Of a stretch of DNA of 64,000 bases, positions 25,008-33,799 are shown piece after piece; within the stretch, counting starts at the first letter, position 1; every line of letters begins with the position of its first letter. The DNA lies in assembly GCF_002160755.1 (NCBI RefSeq), contig NZ_NFLE01000005.1, forward strand, positions 62,001 through 126,000, in the 5' to 3' direction. The translations under genes and the position numbers were made by a program. A model generated the notes under the pieces. That model saw only the letters and a program-made list of their open reading frames with translations. It searched no databases and had not been told where the DNA came from. This DNA is from Lachnoclostridium sp. An14 (GTDB lineage: Bacteria; Bacillota; Clostridia; Lachnospirales; Lachnospiraceae).

Positions 25008-25690
25008 TGAATGGGGCGGGCAAAAAACATACATTAAAGTTCGATCCACGGACGGAATTGCTTTTGTTGGTGCTGGCAAATATTGTGGCCTTTACCCAGC
25101 ACGACCTATGGGTTGAAATTACATGGGTTGTTTTTCTGCTCCTGCTGATCGTTGCCTGCGGGTGTGGGAAATCCGCAGGCAAACTGGCAATCGCATTTGG
25201 GATTTGTCTGGCGCTGCAATACTATGTATTCCCAAACGGGCCAAAAATTTTAGCCAGCAGCTTCACGATCATTGTATCTTATGCAAGAAAGATTTTCCCT
25301 TGTTTGATTGTCGGTACGATGGTTTTACAGAAAACGCCCGTCCGGGAATTGATGGTTGCACTTCGGAAATGGCATATTCCGCAGGGACTGATTATTCCTT
25401 TGTCTGTAACCGTCCGGTATTTTCCGGCCTTAAAAGAAGAAACCGGCTATATCCGGGATGCCATGAAGCTCCGTAATATTCATGGAGTACAAAAAATTGA
25501 GTGCTTATTGGTGCCGACCATGATCTCTGCAACAACGACAGCGGAAGAATTGTCCGCGGCCGCTGTTACACGGGGGATTGAAAATCCTGCGCCAAAGACC
25601 AGCATGATTGAAATGAAGTTCGGCGTGCAGGATTTTTTATGTTTGGCGGCAGGTGTGGCTTTCTGTGTGATTTCAATTACAGTGGGATAA
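25007..25690 (+). CDS. ECF transporter transmembrane (T) component, EcfT/CbiQ family
   Basis: A 227-residue membrane protein with the CbiQ/EcfT pattern: an N-terminal segment FDPRTELLLLVLANIVAF, several TM helices, and the cytoplasmic coupling helices with the Ala-Arg-Gly-type signature, here AAAVTRGIENPAPK, plus RDAMKLRNIHG. It couples the S component to the double ATPase. ATG 25007 overlaps the previous stop by one base, showing translational coupling. Confidence 0.9.
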   Translation: MNGAGKKHTLKFDPRTELLLLVLANIVAFTQHDLWVEITWVVFLLLLIVACGCGKSAGKLAIAFGICLALQYYVFPNGPKILASSFTIIVSYARKIFPCLIVGTMVLQKTPVRELMVALRKWHIPQGLIIPLSVTVRYFPALKEETGYIRDAMKLRNIHGVQKIECLLVPTMISATTTAEELSAAAVTRGIENPAPKTSMIEMKFGVQDFLCLAAGVAFCVISITVG

Positions 25691-25703
25691 GGAGGTGTTC
25701 CAT

Positions 25704-27107
25704 GTGATCCAAATTCAGGATGTATCGTTTGAATATGAGAAAGAGCAGGGAACACTTTCCCATATTGATCTGAATATTCAGCAGGGAGAATGTGTTGTCC
25801 TTACAGGGGAGTCGGGCTGTGGCAAAACGACAGTGACAAAACTGATTAACGGCTTAATCCCTCATTTTGTCGAGGGCGGTACTTTATCCGGCCGGGCGAT
25901 TGTAAACGGTATGGAAGTGCCGAAAACAGAAATGTACCGTCTGGCAGAGCAGGTTGGATCTGTGTTCCAAAATCCGAAATCTCAGTTTTTCAATATTGAC
26001 TCGGACAGCGAAATCACTTTCGGTCTGGAAAATGCGGGTGTCGAACCAAAGAAAATCAAAGAGCAATATGAGGCCACTGTTTCTGCCCTGAAAATTCAAT
26101 CACTTTTGGGAAGGAACATTTTTTCCATGTCTGGCGGTGAAAAACAAAGTCTTGCGTTTGCCTCTATATATGCCATGAACCCATCTATTTTTGTACTGGA
26201 CGAGCCGACGGCAAATCTGGATGCTGACGCGATTGACACCTTACGCCAGCAGATTATCCAGATCAAAAAAGAAGGACGGACGATTGTTATTGCCGAACAT
26301 CGCCTATATTTCTTGATGGACCTGATTGACCGCGCAATCTTCATTCAAAAAGGGAAAATCGTTCAGATATTTTCCGGGGATGAGTTTCGTAATCTTTCGG
26401 ATGAGCAGCGTATCAGTATGGGGCTTAGAAGTCTTGTCCATCCTATGCTGGAGCTGCCTCCCGCCGATCCGCCAGGAGCGCAGGAAGGCTTATCCGTAGA
26501 AAATCTTTCCTGTGCCTTTGATAAGCAGCCGGTATTCAGCGGCCTCGGCTTTTCTGCAAAACGGGGGGAAGTGTTGGGGATTGTCGGTCATAACGGCGCA
26601 GGAAAAACGACGATGACACGCTGCCTGTGCGGGCTTTTGAAAGAAGTGAATGGAACGGTCCGGCTGGACGGACAAACACTGAAAGCAAAACAGCGTAATA
26701 AGGCCGGCTTTTGTGTTATGCAGGATGTGAACCATCAGCTTTTTTCAGACAGCGTATGGAACGAATGTGAACTGGCGCAGCCGGATTGTCCGCCGGAGCG
26801 GATTGAAGAAATTCTCAGGTCTTTTGATTTGCTGGATTTCAAAGACCGTCATCCGATGGCCCTGTCAGGAGGACAGAAACAGCGCCTTGCGGTGGCAACC
26901 GCAATTCTCTCCGACAAGGATGTGCTTGTCTTTGACGAGCCTACCAGTGGGCTGGACTATCATCGTATGCTGGAAGTAAGCAATATGATCCGCAAGTTGA
27001 ATGATGAAAATAAAGTTATCATCATTGTTTCCCATGATTTTGAGTTTTTGGGCCGGACTTGTGATAAAATATTTGATATGGAGGGATGCTCCAAAGAAAG
27101 GAGGTAG
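25704..27107 (+). CDS. Double ECF/CbiO-type ABC ATPase
   Basis: A 467-residue fusion of two ABC ATPase domains, equivalent to EcfA and EcfA' on one chain. The first half has Walker A GESGCGKTT, signature MSGGEKQS and Walker B IFVLDEPTANLD. The second half has GHNGAGKTT, LSGGQKQR and VLVFDEPTSGLD. GTG 25704 is the start because AGGAGG (25690-25695) is eight bases upstream; GTG 25695 overlaps that site. It powers the ECF importer of the two preceding genes. Confidence 0.9.
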   Translation: MIQIQDVSFEYEKEQGTLSHIDLNIQQGECVVLTGESGCGKTTVTKLINGLIPHFVEGGTLSGRAIVNGMEVPKTEMYRLAEQVGSVFQNPKSQFFNIDSDSEITFGLENAGVEPKKIKEQYEATVSALKIQSLLGRNIFSMSGGEKQSLAFASIYAMNPSIFVLDEPTANLDADAIDTLRQQIIQIKKEGRTIVIAEHRLYFLMDLIDRAIFIQKGKIVQIFSGDEFRNLSDEQRISMGLRSLVHPMLELPPADPPGAQEGLSVENLSCAFDKQPVFSGLGFSAKRGEVLGIVGHNGAGKTTMTRCLCGLLKEVNGTVRLDGQTLKAKQRNKAGFCVMQDVNHQLFSDSVWNECELAQPDCPPERIEEILRSFDLLDFKDRHPMALSGGQKQRLAVATAILSDKDVLVFDEPTSGLDYHRMLEVSNMIRKLNDENKVIIIVSHDFEFLGRTCDKIFDMEGCSKERR

Positions 27108-27112
27108 CGTCT

Positions 27113-28072
27113 ATGCCGGAACTGTTCCGGGAAATGTACTACGGCCCCAATGTTCAAAACCTGATTGAGTCAGATGATTGTAAGGTCATGCGTTTAAGCG
27201 ATAATTCTGGTGAAGGCATGATGACGCTCTATCATGTCTTTCCCGGTGTATTTCTCATGTATAATGATTTTCACATGAAGGAGTGCATTTCAGGTTTCCA
27301 GACAGATATGGACCTGCTTTGTATCGACCACTGCCGGGAAGGGCGCATTGAGCAGGAAGTCGGCCAAAATGCCTTTAGCTATTTAGAGGCTGGCGATCTT
27401 CGGGTGGATCGCCGCATCCATCATTCTGGCAAGGTGGAATTTCCACTTTGTCACTACCACGGTATTTCTATTGGCTTTCAGATGGAGACTGCGGCAAAAG
27501 AAATCCCGGCCTCTATGAATGGCTTTTCTGTGGATCTTTATGAATTGCAGAAAAAGTATTGCAGTGACCGTACACCCTATGTCATTCCAGGAGAACCGGC
27601 CATTGAGCATATTTTTTCCGAACTCTACAATGTGCCGGTCAAAATCAAAAAGGACTATTTCAAGATCAAAGTGTTGGAGCTGCTGCTGTATCTGGACGCA
27701 CTGGAACTTTCAGGCCATACAGAAGAGCGCCCCTATTTTTATAAAGGCCAGGTTGAGAAAATCAAAGCAATCCAGGCACTTCTGACGCAGGATTTGACCA
27801 AAAACTATACTCTGGAAGAACTCTCCAGGCGGTTTGATATTGCCCTGACCCCTATGAAAAACTGTTTCAAATCGGTATATGGCAGCCCGATTTTTACATA
27901 CATGAGAAACTATCGCATGAACTATGCTGCCTCTTTACTGAAATCAGATAAGTCGTTGAAAGTGGCGGAGATTGCGGGACTTGTGGGATATGACAGTCCC
28001 AGCAAATTTGCGTCCGCATTTCATCAGACAATGGGGAAAACGCCGCTGGAATATCGAAAATCAATTATCTGA
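27113..28072 (+). CDS. AraC-family transcriptional regulator of the transport island
   Basis: A 319-residue regulator with an N-terminal ligand-type domain and a C-terminal pair of helix-turn-helix motifs (YTLEELSRRFDIALTPMKNC and VAEIAGLVGYDSPSKFASAF, then MGKTPLEYRK). It resembles the YbtA/siderophore-type AraC regulators. ATG 27113 has AAAGGAGG upstream and the gene closely follows the ECF ATPase. Matching direct repeats precede both the ECF operon and the ABC pair, and the second set overlaps this gene's stop codon. It is therefore likely to switch both operons in response to a ligand such as an imported siderophore. Confidence 0.88.
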   Translation: MPELFREMYYGPNVQNLIESDDCKVMRLSDNSGEGMMTLYHVFPGVFLMYNDFHMKECISGFQTDMDLLCIDHCREGRIEQEVGQNAFSYLEAGDLRVDRRIHHSGKVEFPLCHYHGISIGFQMETAAKEIPASMNGFSVDLYELQKKYCSDRTPYVIPGEPAIEHIFSELYNVPVKIKKDYFKIKVLELLLYLDALELSGHTEERPYFYKGQVEKIKAIQALLTQDLTKNYTLEELSRRFDIALTPMKNCFKSVYGSPIFTYMRNYRMNYAASLLKSDKSLKVAEIAGLVGYDSPSKFASAFHQTMGKTPLEYRKSII

Positions 28073-28121
28073 TTGGAATAAAAAAGGCCGTGTGGAGCGG
28101 AAAGAAAAATTGAAATATGAT
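28063..28121 (+). promoter_or_regulatory. Direct-repeat operator and promoter of the ABC exporter-type pair
   Basis: The half-site ATCTGATTGGA (ending 28077) is followed by ATAAAAAAGGCCGTGTGGA (28078-28096) and GCGG, repeating the layout at 24260-24300. TATGAT occurs at 28116-28121. The operator overlaps the AraC stop codon (28070-28072). Confidence 0.6.
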
Positions 28122-28130
28122 AGCATTAAG

Positions 28131-28167
28131 GATGGTTAGCGAGGATTAACCATCCCTTTTTCTTTGC
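28131..28167 (+). terminator. Intrinsic terminator/attenuator before the ABC pair
   Basis: GGATGGTTA and TAACCATCC form a nine-base-pair stem around an eight-base loop, followed by CTTTTTC. It lies between the operator-promoter at 28063 and the first ABC gene, so it may end the AraC transcript or attenuate the next one. Confidence 0.7.
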
Positions 28168-28198
28168 TGGCTAAATTGATCGAGAGAGGTGAATTGAT

Positions 28199-29980
28199 AT
28201 GAAGCAGCAAAAAGAGCATTGGGTCAAAACGCTTTTCTCTTTTGCAGGTCCCTGCAAAGGGAAAATGACCCTCTCGGTTTTGTGTGCCATTTTAAGTGTT
28301 GCCGGAGGCTTTGTTCCGTTTTGGGCGGTGTATGAAATCTTGCTCCTGTTCATTAACCGGACCGCTACTTTGAACAACATCATGCTCTGGTGTCTGGTGG
28401 GAGTAGGCGGATACCTGATCCGTGTTATCTGCTTTGGCATTTCCACAATTTTGGCACATATCTCCGCTTACACGATACTGGAAGGCATCCGCCTGAAAAT
28501 CGCAAATCGCCTGATGAGGGCGCCCCTCGGCGAAGTAATGGGACGAAGGATTGGGTATTTGAAGAATATTATCATGGACAAGGTGGAGGATTTGGAGCCG
28601 CCTCTGGCCCACATGATCCCGGAGCTGACATCGAACCTGCTCCTTCCGGTTGCTATTTTTATCTGGCTGCTGGCGATTGACTGGCGTTTGGGCCTTGCAG
28701 TTCTGATTGCCCCGGCTCTGGCTATGATCCCCATGTTCTTTCTCATGCGGAACTATAACAGCCAGTACGCAGCTTATATGGAGGCAAACAATCATGTAAA
28801 CAATGTCATTATTGAGTATGTGGAAGGCATTGAGGTTGTTAAGGCGTTCAATCAAAGCACCAGTTCCTATGAAAAGTTCGTAGGAGCGGTAAAGTCCTTT
28901 AAGGATTTTACTCTGGCATGGTTCAAAAGCACCTGGAAAACAATGAACCTGATGATGGCGATTATGCCCACCACTCTGTTGGGGGTCCTTCCCATCGGTT
29001 TGCTGCTGACGCAGAGCGGGAGTATCACGCCTGCTGAATTGGCGATGGGAATTATTCTTTCGTTGAGTATTATCGGCCCGCTGATGAAAGCTACTACTTT
29101 TATCAACGAGGCAAAGTCAATGGAGTATGCAGTAGAAGCTGCAAATGAACTTCTGAACCTGTCTGTATTGCCGGACTCTGGCAAGATTGTTCCGATCAGA
29201 CACACAGATATTGTTTTACAGGATGTATCTTTCTCCTATGATGGCACCGAACAAAACGAAGTGCTGCACGACATCAGCTTAAAAATGCCGCAGGGAAGTT
29301 TTACAGCCCTGGTTGGCCCATCCGGTGGCGGCAAGTCCACCGTGGCCCGGCTGATTGCCCGATTTTGGGATGTGACCGGCGGCAGTATCTCCATCGGCGG
29401 TACGAATATCAAGGAACTTTCCATCCGGCAGCTTTCCGAATTTGTCAGTTTCGTGACACAGGACAATTTCCTGTTCAACTGCTCTCTCAAAGAGAACATC
29501 CGACTGGGTAATCCAAATGCTACGGATGAGGAAGTATATGCCGCCGCAAAAGCGGCCTGCTGTGATGATTTTATTGTTCGGCTGGAAAAAGGATATGATA
29601 CCCCGGCCGGTGATGCTGGCAAGCGGCTCTCTGGCGGCGAGAAACAGCGGATTGCTATTGCAAGGGCGATCCTAAAAAATGCGCCTATTGTGATTTTGGA
29701 TGAAGCAACCGCTTTCACTGACCCGCAGAACGAAGATAAAATCCAGAAATCCATCATGGCCCTTTCCAAAGGAAAGACCCTGCTGGTGATTGCACATCGT
29801 CTGTCTACCATTCAAAACGCCGATCAGATTGTCGTTCTGAAGAAAGGACAAATTGTTGACTGCGGAAAGCAGAAGGAACTTTTGGAACGCTGCCAGCTTT
29901 ATGCGGATATGTGGCAGGCACATATTGGCGCAAAGAATTGGTCTGTGGGAGAGAAAAAGGAGGTGGCTGTCAATGTTTAA
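28199..29980 (+). CDS. YbtP-like ABC transporter (fused permease-ATPase), first subunit
   Basis: A 593-residue half-transporter: a type-IV exporter-like membrane domain of about six helices (residues 20-310) and an ABC ATPase with Walker A GPSGGGKST, signature LSGGEKQR and Walker B IVILDEATAFTD. The FTDP after Walker B and the pairing with a second half-transporter are typical of the YbtP/YbtQ and IrtA/IrtB class, which import ferric siderophores despite the exporter fold. ATG 28199 has AGAGGTG upstream. It overlaps the next gene by eight bases. Confidence 0.85.
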   Translation: MKQQKEHWVKTLFSFAGPCKGKMTLSVLCAILSVAGGFVPFWAVYEILLLFINRTATLNNIMLWCLVGVGGYLIRVICFGISTILAHISAYTILEGIRLKIANRLMRAPLGEVMGRRIGYLKNIIMDKVEDLEPPLAHMIPELTSNLLLPVAIFIWLLAIDWRLGLAVLIAPALAMIPMFFLMRNYNSQYAAYMEANNHVNNVIIEYVEGIEVVKAFNQSTSSYEKFVGAVKSFKDFTLAWFKSTWKTMNLMMAIMPTTLLGVLPIGLLLTQSGSITPAELAMGIILSLSIIGPLMKATTFINEAKSMEYAVEAANELLNLSVLPDSGKIVPIRHTDIVLQDVSFSYDGTEQNEVLHDISLKMPQGSFTALVGPSGGGKSTVARLIARFWDVTGGSISIGGTNIKELSIRQLSEFVSFVTQDNFLFNCSLKENIRLGNPNATDEEVYAAAKAACCDDFIVRLEKGYDTPAGDAGKRLSGGEKQRIAIARAILKNAPIVILDEATAFTDPQNEDKIQKSIMALSKGKTLLVIAHRLSTIQNADQIVVLKKGQIVDCGKQKELLERCQLYADMWQAHIGAKNWSVGEKKEVAVNV

Positions 29981-31724
29981 GTCAATGAAACGCATTATCC
30001 GATGGGCCGGTAAATATAAAGGCCGCCTCTATCTTGGTTCTGTGTGTTCCTTTTTCAGCAGTTTGTCTACTGTTATTCCTACAATGACAGCCGCATTCGC
30101 ACTGGATAAAGCGATCCAGGCATACTGGACGAATACTGCGATTGATACTGGTTTAGTCTGGCAAACGCTTTGGATTATTATCGGCTCGATTGCACTGAAC
30201 TTCCTGCTTTCTTATCTCCGGGCAATATTGCAGGAAAGCATTGGATATGAAGTGGCCGCCGGACAGCGTATTCATTTGGGCGATGTACTGAAACGGGTTC
30301 CCCTTGGGTACTTTTCGCAGAACAGTGTCGGTGACATTCTGGCAGGTGTTACCACGGAATTGTCTACTTTGGAACTACAGGGTATGAAAATGGTGGATGT
30401 TGTCATCAATGGATACGCAAAGTTTATTGCCACCGTTTTATGTCTGATCTTCTTCAGCCCTGTTGCTGCGGTTATTTCCATTGTCGGCGTTGCTCTTTCG
30501 GCGCTGGCTTTGCAGGGGATCAGCAGACACAGTGAAAAAACCGCTGCAACAACCCATAAAGCAATGGAAGATATGTCCGGTGCAGCGATTGAATACATCC
30601 GGGGGCTTTCCATTGTGAAGTCCTTTGGACAGGAAGGGGCCTCTATTAAGAACTTTCGTAATGCCAGCAAAGATCTGAAAGATATTCATATCAAAGTGGA
30701 GAAAGGCTTTACTCCATTCAACTGCTTGCATCTGTTCGCCTTGAAACTGGCTTCGATGGGAATTGTCTTTATTTGTGCATGGCAGGCATTGCAGGGACAA
30801 ATGAGTATGGCGTTCTTTCTGATGTTTGTCCTGTTCTCTTTTGTGATGTTCGGCAGCGTGGAGAATATCAATGACGCAGCCCATACGCTTGGAGTTGTGG
30901 ACTCTGCCATGAATAAACTGGAAGCATTGGAAAATGTAAACTATATCGACCAGGATGGCACCGACATAAAACCGGCAACCTATGATATTGAGTTTAGGGA
31001 TGTTTCTTTCGGATATGACAGCCGGATTGTTCTGCATGACCTGAACTTCAAAATTCCGCAGAATAGCACAACAGCCATCGTGGGGCCATCTGGCAGCGGA
31101 AAATCTACGCTGTGTAACCTGATTGCCCGTTTTTACGATGTGGGCAGCGGAACGATTACCATTGGTGGAACGGATATTCGCAGATTTACCTGCGATAGTC
31201 TGCTGGGGAATATCAGCATGGTTTTTCAGAATGTCTATTTGTTCCGGGATACCATCAAGAATAACATTAAATTCGGCAGTCCGGACGCTACGGATGAGCA
31301 GATCATTGCCGCCGCAAAAGCCGCCCGCTGCCATGACTTCATAATGGCTTTACCGGACGGATATGACACGGTGATTGGTGAAGGGGGTTCTTCTCTTTCC
31401 GGCGGTGAAAAGCAAAGAATTTCTATTGCCAGGGCAATGCTCAAGGATGCTCCCATTGTTATCTTGGATGAGGCAACAGCAAGCATTGACCCTGAGAATG
31501 AACATTTGATCCAGGAAGCTATTTCTGCCCTGACACATGGCAAAACCATTATTACGATTGCCCATCGCCTGGCCACGATTGAGAACGCCGACCAAATCAT
31601 TGTGATTGATGGCGGGACTGTGGCTCAGAGAGGTACACATAAGGAACTGCTGCAACAGGAAGGTACTTATAAAAAGTTTATCCAAATCCGCGAACAAGCC
31701 GAAGGATGGAAAATGAATAGATAA
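29973..31724 (+). CDS. YbtQ-like ABC transporter (fused permease-ATPase), second subunit
   Basis: A 583-residue half-transporter, partner of the preceding gene. The membrane domain occupies residues about 20-300. The ATPase has Walker A GPSGSGKST, Q-loop VFQNVYLFRD, signature LSGGEKQR and Walker B IVILDEATASID. ATG 29973, with AAGGAGG upstream, overlaps the first subunit's end, so the heterodimer is translated together. With the upstream ECF importer and AraC regulator, this fits uptake of a siderophore made by others, since no biosynthetic genes are present. Export of a peptide or drug is the alternative. Confidence 0.85.
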   Translation: MFKSMKRIIRWAGKYKGRLYLGSVCSFFSSLSTVIPTMTAAFALDKAIQAYWTNTAIDTGLVWQTLWIIIGSIALNFLLSYLRAILQESIGYEVAAGQRIHLGDVLKRVPLGYFSQNSVGDILAGVTTELSTLELQGMKMVDVVINGYAKFIATVLCLIFFSPVAAVISIVGVALSALALQGISRHSEKTAATTHKAMEDMSGAAIEYIRGLSIVKSFGQEGASIKNFRNASKDLKDIHIKVEKGFTPFNCLHLFALKLASMGIVFICAWQALQGQMSMAFFLMFVLFSFVMFGSVENINDAAHTLGVVDSAMNKLEALENVNYIDQDGTDIKPATYDIEFRDVSFGYDSRIVLHDLNFKIPQNSTTAIVGPSGSGKSTLCNLIARFYDVGSGTITIGGTDIRRFTCDSLLGNISMVFQNVYLFRDTIKNNIKFGSPDATDEQIIAAAKAARCHDFIMALPDGYDTVIGEGGSSLSGGEKQRISIARAMLKDAPIVILDEATASIDPENEHLIQEAISALTHGKTIITIAHRLATIENADQIIVIDGGTVAQRGTHKELLQQEGTYKKFIQIREQAEGWKMNR

Positions 31725-31843
31725 GAGTGCAACTTTTTATGCAATGTTTCCTACGAATGGGGAGATGATGATGCTTAGAATCAAACAAACGATTTTACGA
31801 TAAATGAAATATTATAAATTTACATGATATAGTAAAAATAAAA

Positions 31844-31872
31844 TTGACTCATACAATATATGGTGGTAAAAT
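31844..31872 (+). promoter_or_regulatory. Extended -10 promoter of leader element B
   Basis: TTGACT (31844-31849), a 17-base spacer and TAAAAT (31867-31872) preceded by TGg, matching promoter A at 5808-5836 in every element. Confidence 0.8.
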
Positions 31873-31878
31873 AAGAGC

Positions 31879-32027
31879 GATAGTTGATTTATGCAGTCTT
31901 TCGACCGCAAACAACTTTTGTTCCGGCAGGAAACCGGAAGCATGCTTTTTAACAAATAAAATAAGGCCTTTGTGCCAATATCAGAAAGACATCAAACTTT
32001 AAAGTAGGAGTTTGGTGTCTTTTTTAT
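31879..32027 (+). ncRNA. Leader RNA B, homologous to leader A
   Basis: The 331-base gap after the ABC genes holds promoter B and this predicted transcript. It contains the hairpin TTCCGG…CCGGAA (31921-31939), framed by the same TTTG before and AGC after as in copy A. It ends in a 12-bp terminator AGACATCAAACT with AGTTTGGTGTCT (31987-32020) and six Ts. Compared with copy A, an A-U pair in the first stem is a G-C pair here, and terminator pairs also change in a compensating way. TTGATTT…ATGC near the 5' end and AGGCCTT are also shared. A DUF5688-like gene lies downstream in both cases. Confidence 0.7.
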
Positions 32028-32055
32028 TGCAAAAAAGGCCGGAAGGAGGAATCTA

Positions 32056-32373
32056 ATTGAAGAGAAAAACTTGAGAAATCATTATGACCTGGATGGCTGC
32101 TACAGCCTTCTCATTGCGATTATCCTGAATGTTGGCGCAAGCAAAGCCTGGAGTTTGTATGAACGGGGAAGGAATCAGAGTGGCTGTGGGACATCCCAAT
32201 CAAGTAATTCTGACAAGTTCAAATCCAAACGACAGACTTTCATTGCACTGAAACAAAAAGGATACAGTAATGAGGTAATTGCAGAATACCTGAATTGCGA
32301 CCCGTCTACGGTCCGGAGAAAACTGAAAGAATGGAGGAAAGAAGAGAATGATGAACCTTCAGGAGTTTGCTGA
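32056..32373 (+). CDS. Small helix-turn-helix protein preceding DUF5688 copy 2
   Basis: The clear part encodes 100 residues from TTG 32071. A helix-turn-helix lies at the C-terminus (LKQKGYSNEVIAEYLNCDPSTVRRKLKEW). The start is unusual. AAGGAGG (32043-32049) is six bases before an in-frame ATT (32056) and seven before an out-of-frame TTG (32057). That TTG opens a five-codon frame whose TGA overlaps TTG 32071. Either an AUU start or coupling through the mini-frame is possible. The gene ends inside the DUF5688-like gene. It may regulate this operon or leader B. Confidence 0.6.
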   Translation: MEEKNLRNHYDLDGCYSLLIAIILNVGASKAWSLYERGRNQSGCGTSQSSNSDKFKSKRQTFIALKQKGYSNEVIAEYLNCDPSTVRRKLKEWRKEENDEPSGVC

Positions 32374-33253
32374 AAAGCTGTTGGAAAATGTGACAAAGCA
32401 AGTGGCAAGCGATGTAGAAGTAAAATTATGCACGGTACTGAAGCCGAATGATGTAAAAAGCCTCGGACTGCTTATGCGAAAAGCAGGACAACAGACCGGC
32501 ATTCGTTTTTGCGTGGAAAAGCTTTATGAAAGGTACTTGAATAATCACTGCGAAGATGGTTTGAGCGGCATAGTCCATCAATTAGTTGCAGCACTTGGCG
32601 AAAACGAGAAAATCGCTGAAGATTTGGTGGAACAAATTACCATGGATATTTTTGATTTCGAGAGAGTAAAAAACAGAATCTATCTGAAACTCATCAATAC
32701 CGAGCGGAGCAAATATCTGCTAAAAACAACGCCTCATATTCCTTATCTGGATTTATCGGCTGTATTCTATTTATACAACCCGGCAGGCAGTATATTGATT
32801 CATAATAAACTCGTACGTATATGGAATACTACACCGCACGAACTATACGAAATCGCTCTGGACAATATGGTAAAGCAGCAGCCGGCAAAATTTTTTTCAG
32901 TACAGGAGTATTTGGAGGAGCATGGAACTCTGACGCTGGAAAAGATGAATCAAGCTGAAGAAGTGGATACGTCTCTCTACACGTTAACAAACGCACTCGA
33001 ATGGAATGGTGCATCTGCACTTTTGTACCCTGATGTGCTGGAAACATACGCGAATCAGTATGACTGTGACTGGCTGATCATTCCCAGCAGCGTTCATGAA
33101 GTATTGCTGAGGCCCTATTGTTCGGAAGCAGAAATCGAAAATGCTCGTTCAGCAATCAGTGACGTGAACGCATCACTTCTGAGCCCAGATGAAGTTTTAT
33201 CCGACCATCCCTATCTTTACCGAAGAGATAAAAAAGAACTTATATGTATGTAG
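32348..33253 (+). CDS. DUF5688-like protein (copy 2)
   Basis: A 301-residue protein related to the one at 6042, with the same order of blocks: TPHIPYLDLSAVFYLYN, TPHELYEIALDNMVKQQP, GASALLYPDVLETYANQY, and a final DEVLSDHPYLYRRDKKEL. The copies are clearly diverged, so this is old duplication or separate acquisition rather than recent copying. ATG 32348 overlaps the preceding helix-turn-helix gene by 26 bases. Function unknown. Confidence 0.7.
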   Translation: MMNLQEFAEKLLENVTKQVASDVEVKLCTVLKPNDVKSLGLLMRKAGQQTGIRFCVEKLYERYLNNHCEDGLSGIVHQLVAALGENEKIAEDLVEQITMDIFDFERVKNRIYLKLINTERSKYLLKTTPHIPYLDLSAVFYLYNPAGSILIHNKLVRIWNTTPHELYEIALDNMVKQQPAKFFSVQEYLEEHGTLTLEKMNQAEEVDTSLYTLTNALEWNGASALLYPDVLETYANQYDCDWLIIPSSVHEVLLRPYCSEAEIENARSAISDVNASLLSPDEVLSDHPYLYRRDKKELICM

Positions 33254-33265
33254 GGAGGTCTAGCG

Positions 33266-33634
33266 ATGCATATTCACAAATTTGCAGACTTGGCACAATT
33301 TAATGAAGTCGGGATTGGCGGTACACTGCCGGCTACAGAAGTGTACCGGAAACTTCTTAAAAAGCTTCATCCGTCTCAAATGCTGACAGCCAGAATATCG
33401 GTTCCGTTGTATGCGATACGGTATGCTTATCTGACAGTAAGACAGAATTACCGGATTACAGTTAAATACCTGTTTCTCAGTATGGACCATGAGGATTTTG
33501 ACATAGAAGCGGAAATCATTTTAAGCGACTGGGTGTCAAATTTTAACAAGGTCCATCCCTACCGGCAGATTTCCAACGTAAAGATTCTGGAGATTCGCCG
33601 GATTGCATATGCGGAGATTCCTTTACAGATCTAG
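33266..33634 (+). CDS. Hypothetical protein, 122 residues
   Basis: ATG 33266 with GGGAGG upstream, 12 bases after the DUF5688-like gene. The protein is basic (many Arg and Lys), with alternating hydrophobic residues in YLTVRQNYRITVKYLFLSM and AEIILSDWVSNFNKVHPYRQ that suggest an alpha/beta fold. No motif is recognised. Confidence 0.6.
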   Translation: MHIHKFADLAQFNEVGIGGTLPATEVYRKLLKKLHPSQMLTARISVPLYAIRYAYLTVRQNYRITVKYLFLSMDHEDFDIEAEIILSDWVSNFNKVHPYRQISNVKILEIRRIAYAEIPLQI

Positions 33635-33639
33635 CGTGC

Positions 33640-33790
33640 TTCTGATTCTCATTGCCGGAAAAAATTCCGGTTGTCGCAAGAGATGTTGGCAGCTGTGAGC
33701 CGGCGTCTCGACTCTATGCGGTAAGCGGCGTAAAAAGACACACCGTAAGCATGGCTTTTCCGTCCGAAGCAGCAAATTTTATGCAAAGGG
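33640..33790 (+). promoter_or_regulatory. Possible structured leader upstream of the PP-loop gene
   Basis: This 165-base gap has no credible frame but several pairings: CCGGAA/TTCCGG (33655-33670); TTGGC/GCCGG inside a GTC…GAGA/TCTCGAC stem with a GCAA bulge; and ATGC-GGT with ACC-GTAA-GCAT. The bulges GCAA and GTAA recall GNRA-like sequences. It is only a hand-folded candidate and matches no riboswitch I can name. Confidence 0.35.
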
Positions 33791-33799
33791 CGGGAGATT

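Noticed and set aside
30438-31334. 298-residue minus-strand frame opposite the second ABC gene
   Set aside because: It lies entirely antisense to a clear ABC ATPase gene and has no motif.
33640-33790. SAM or cobalamin riboswitch before the PAPS reductase-family gene
   Set aside because: The position suggested a sulfur-related riboswitch, but none of the conserved cores of those classes is visible.
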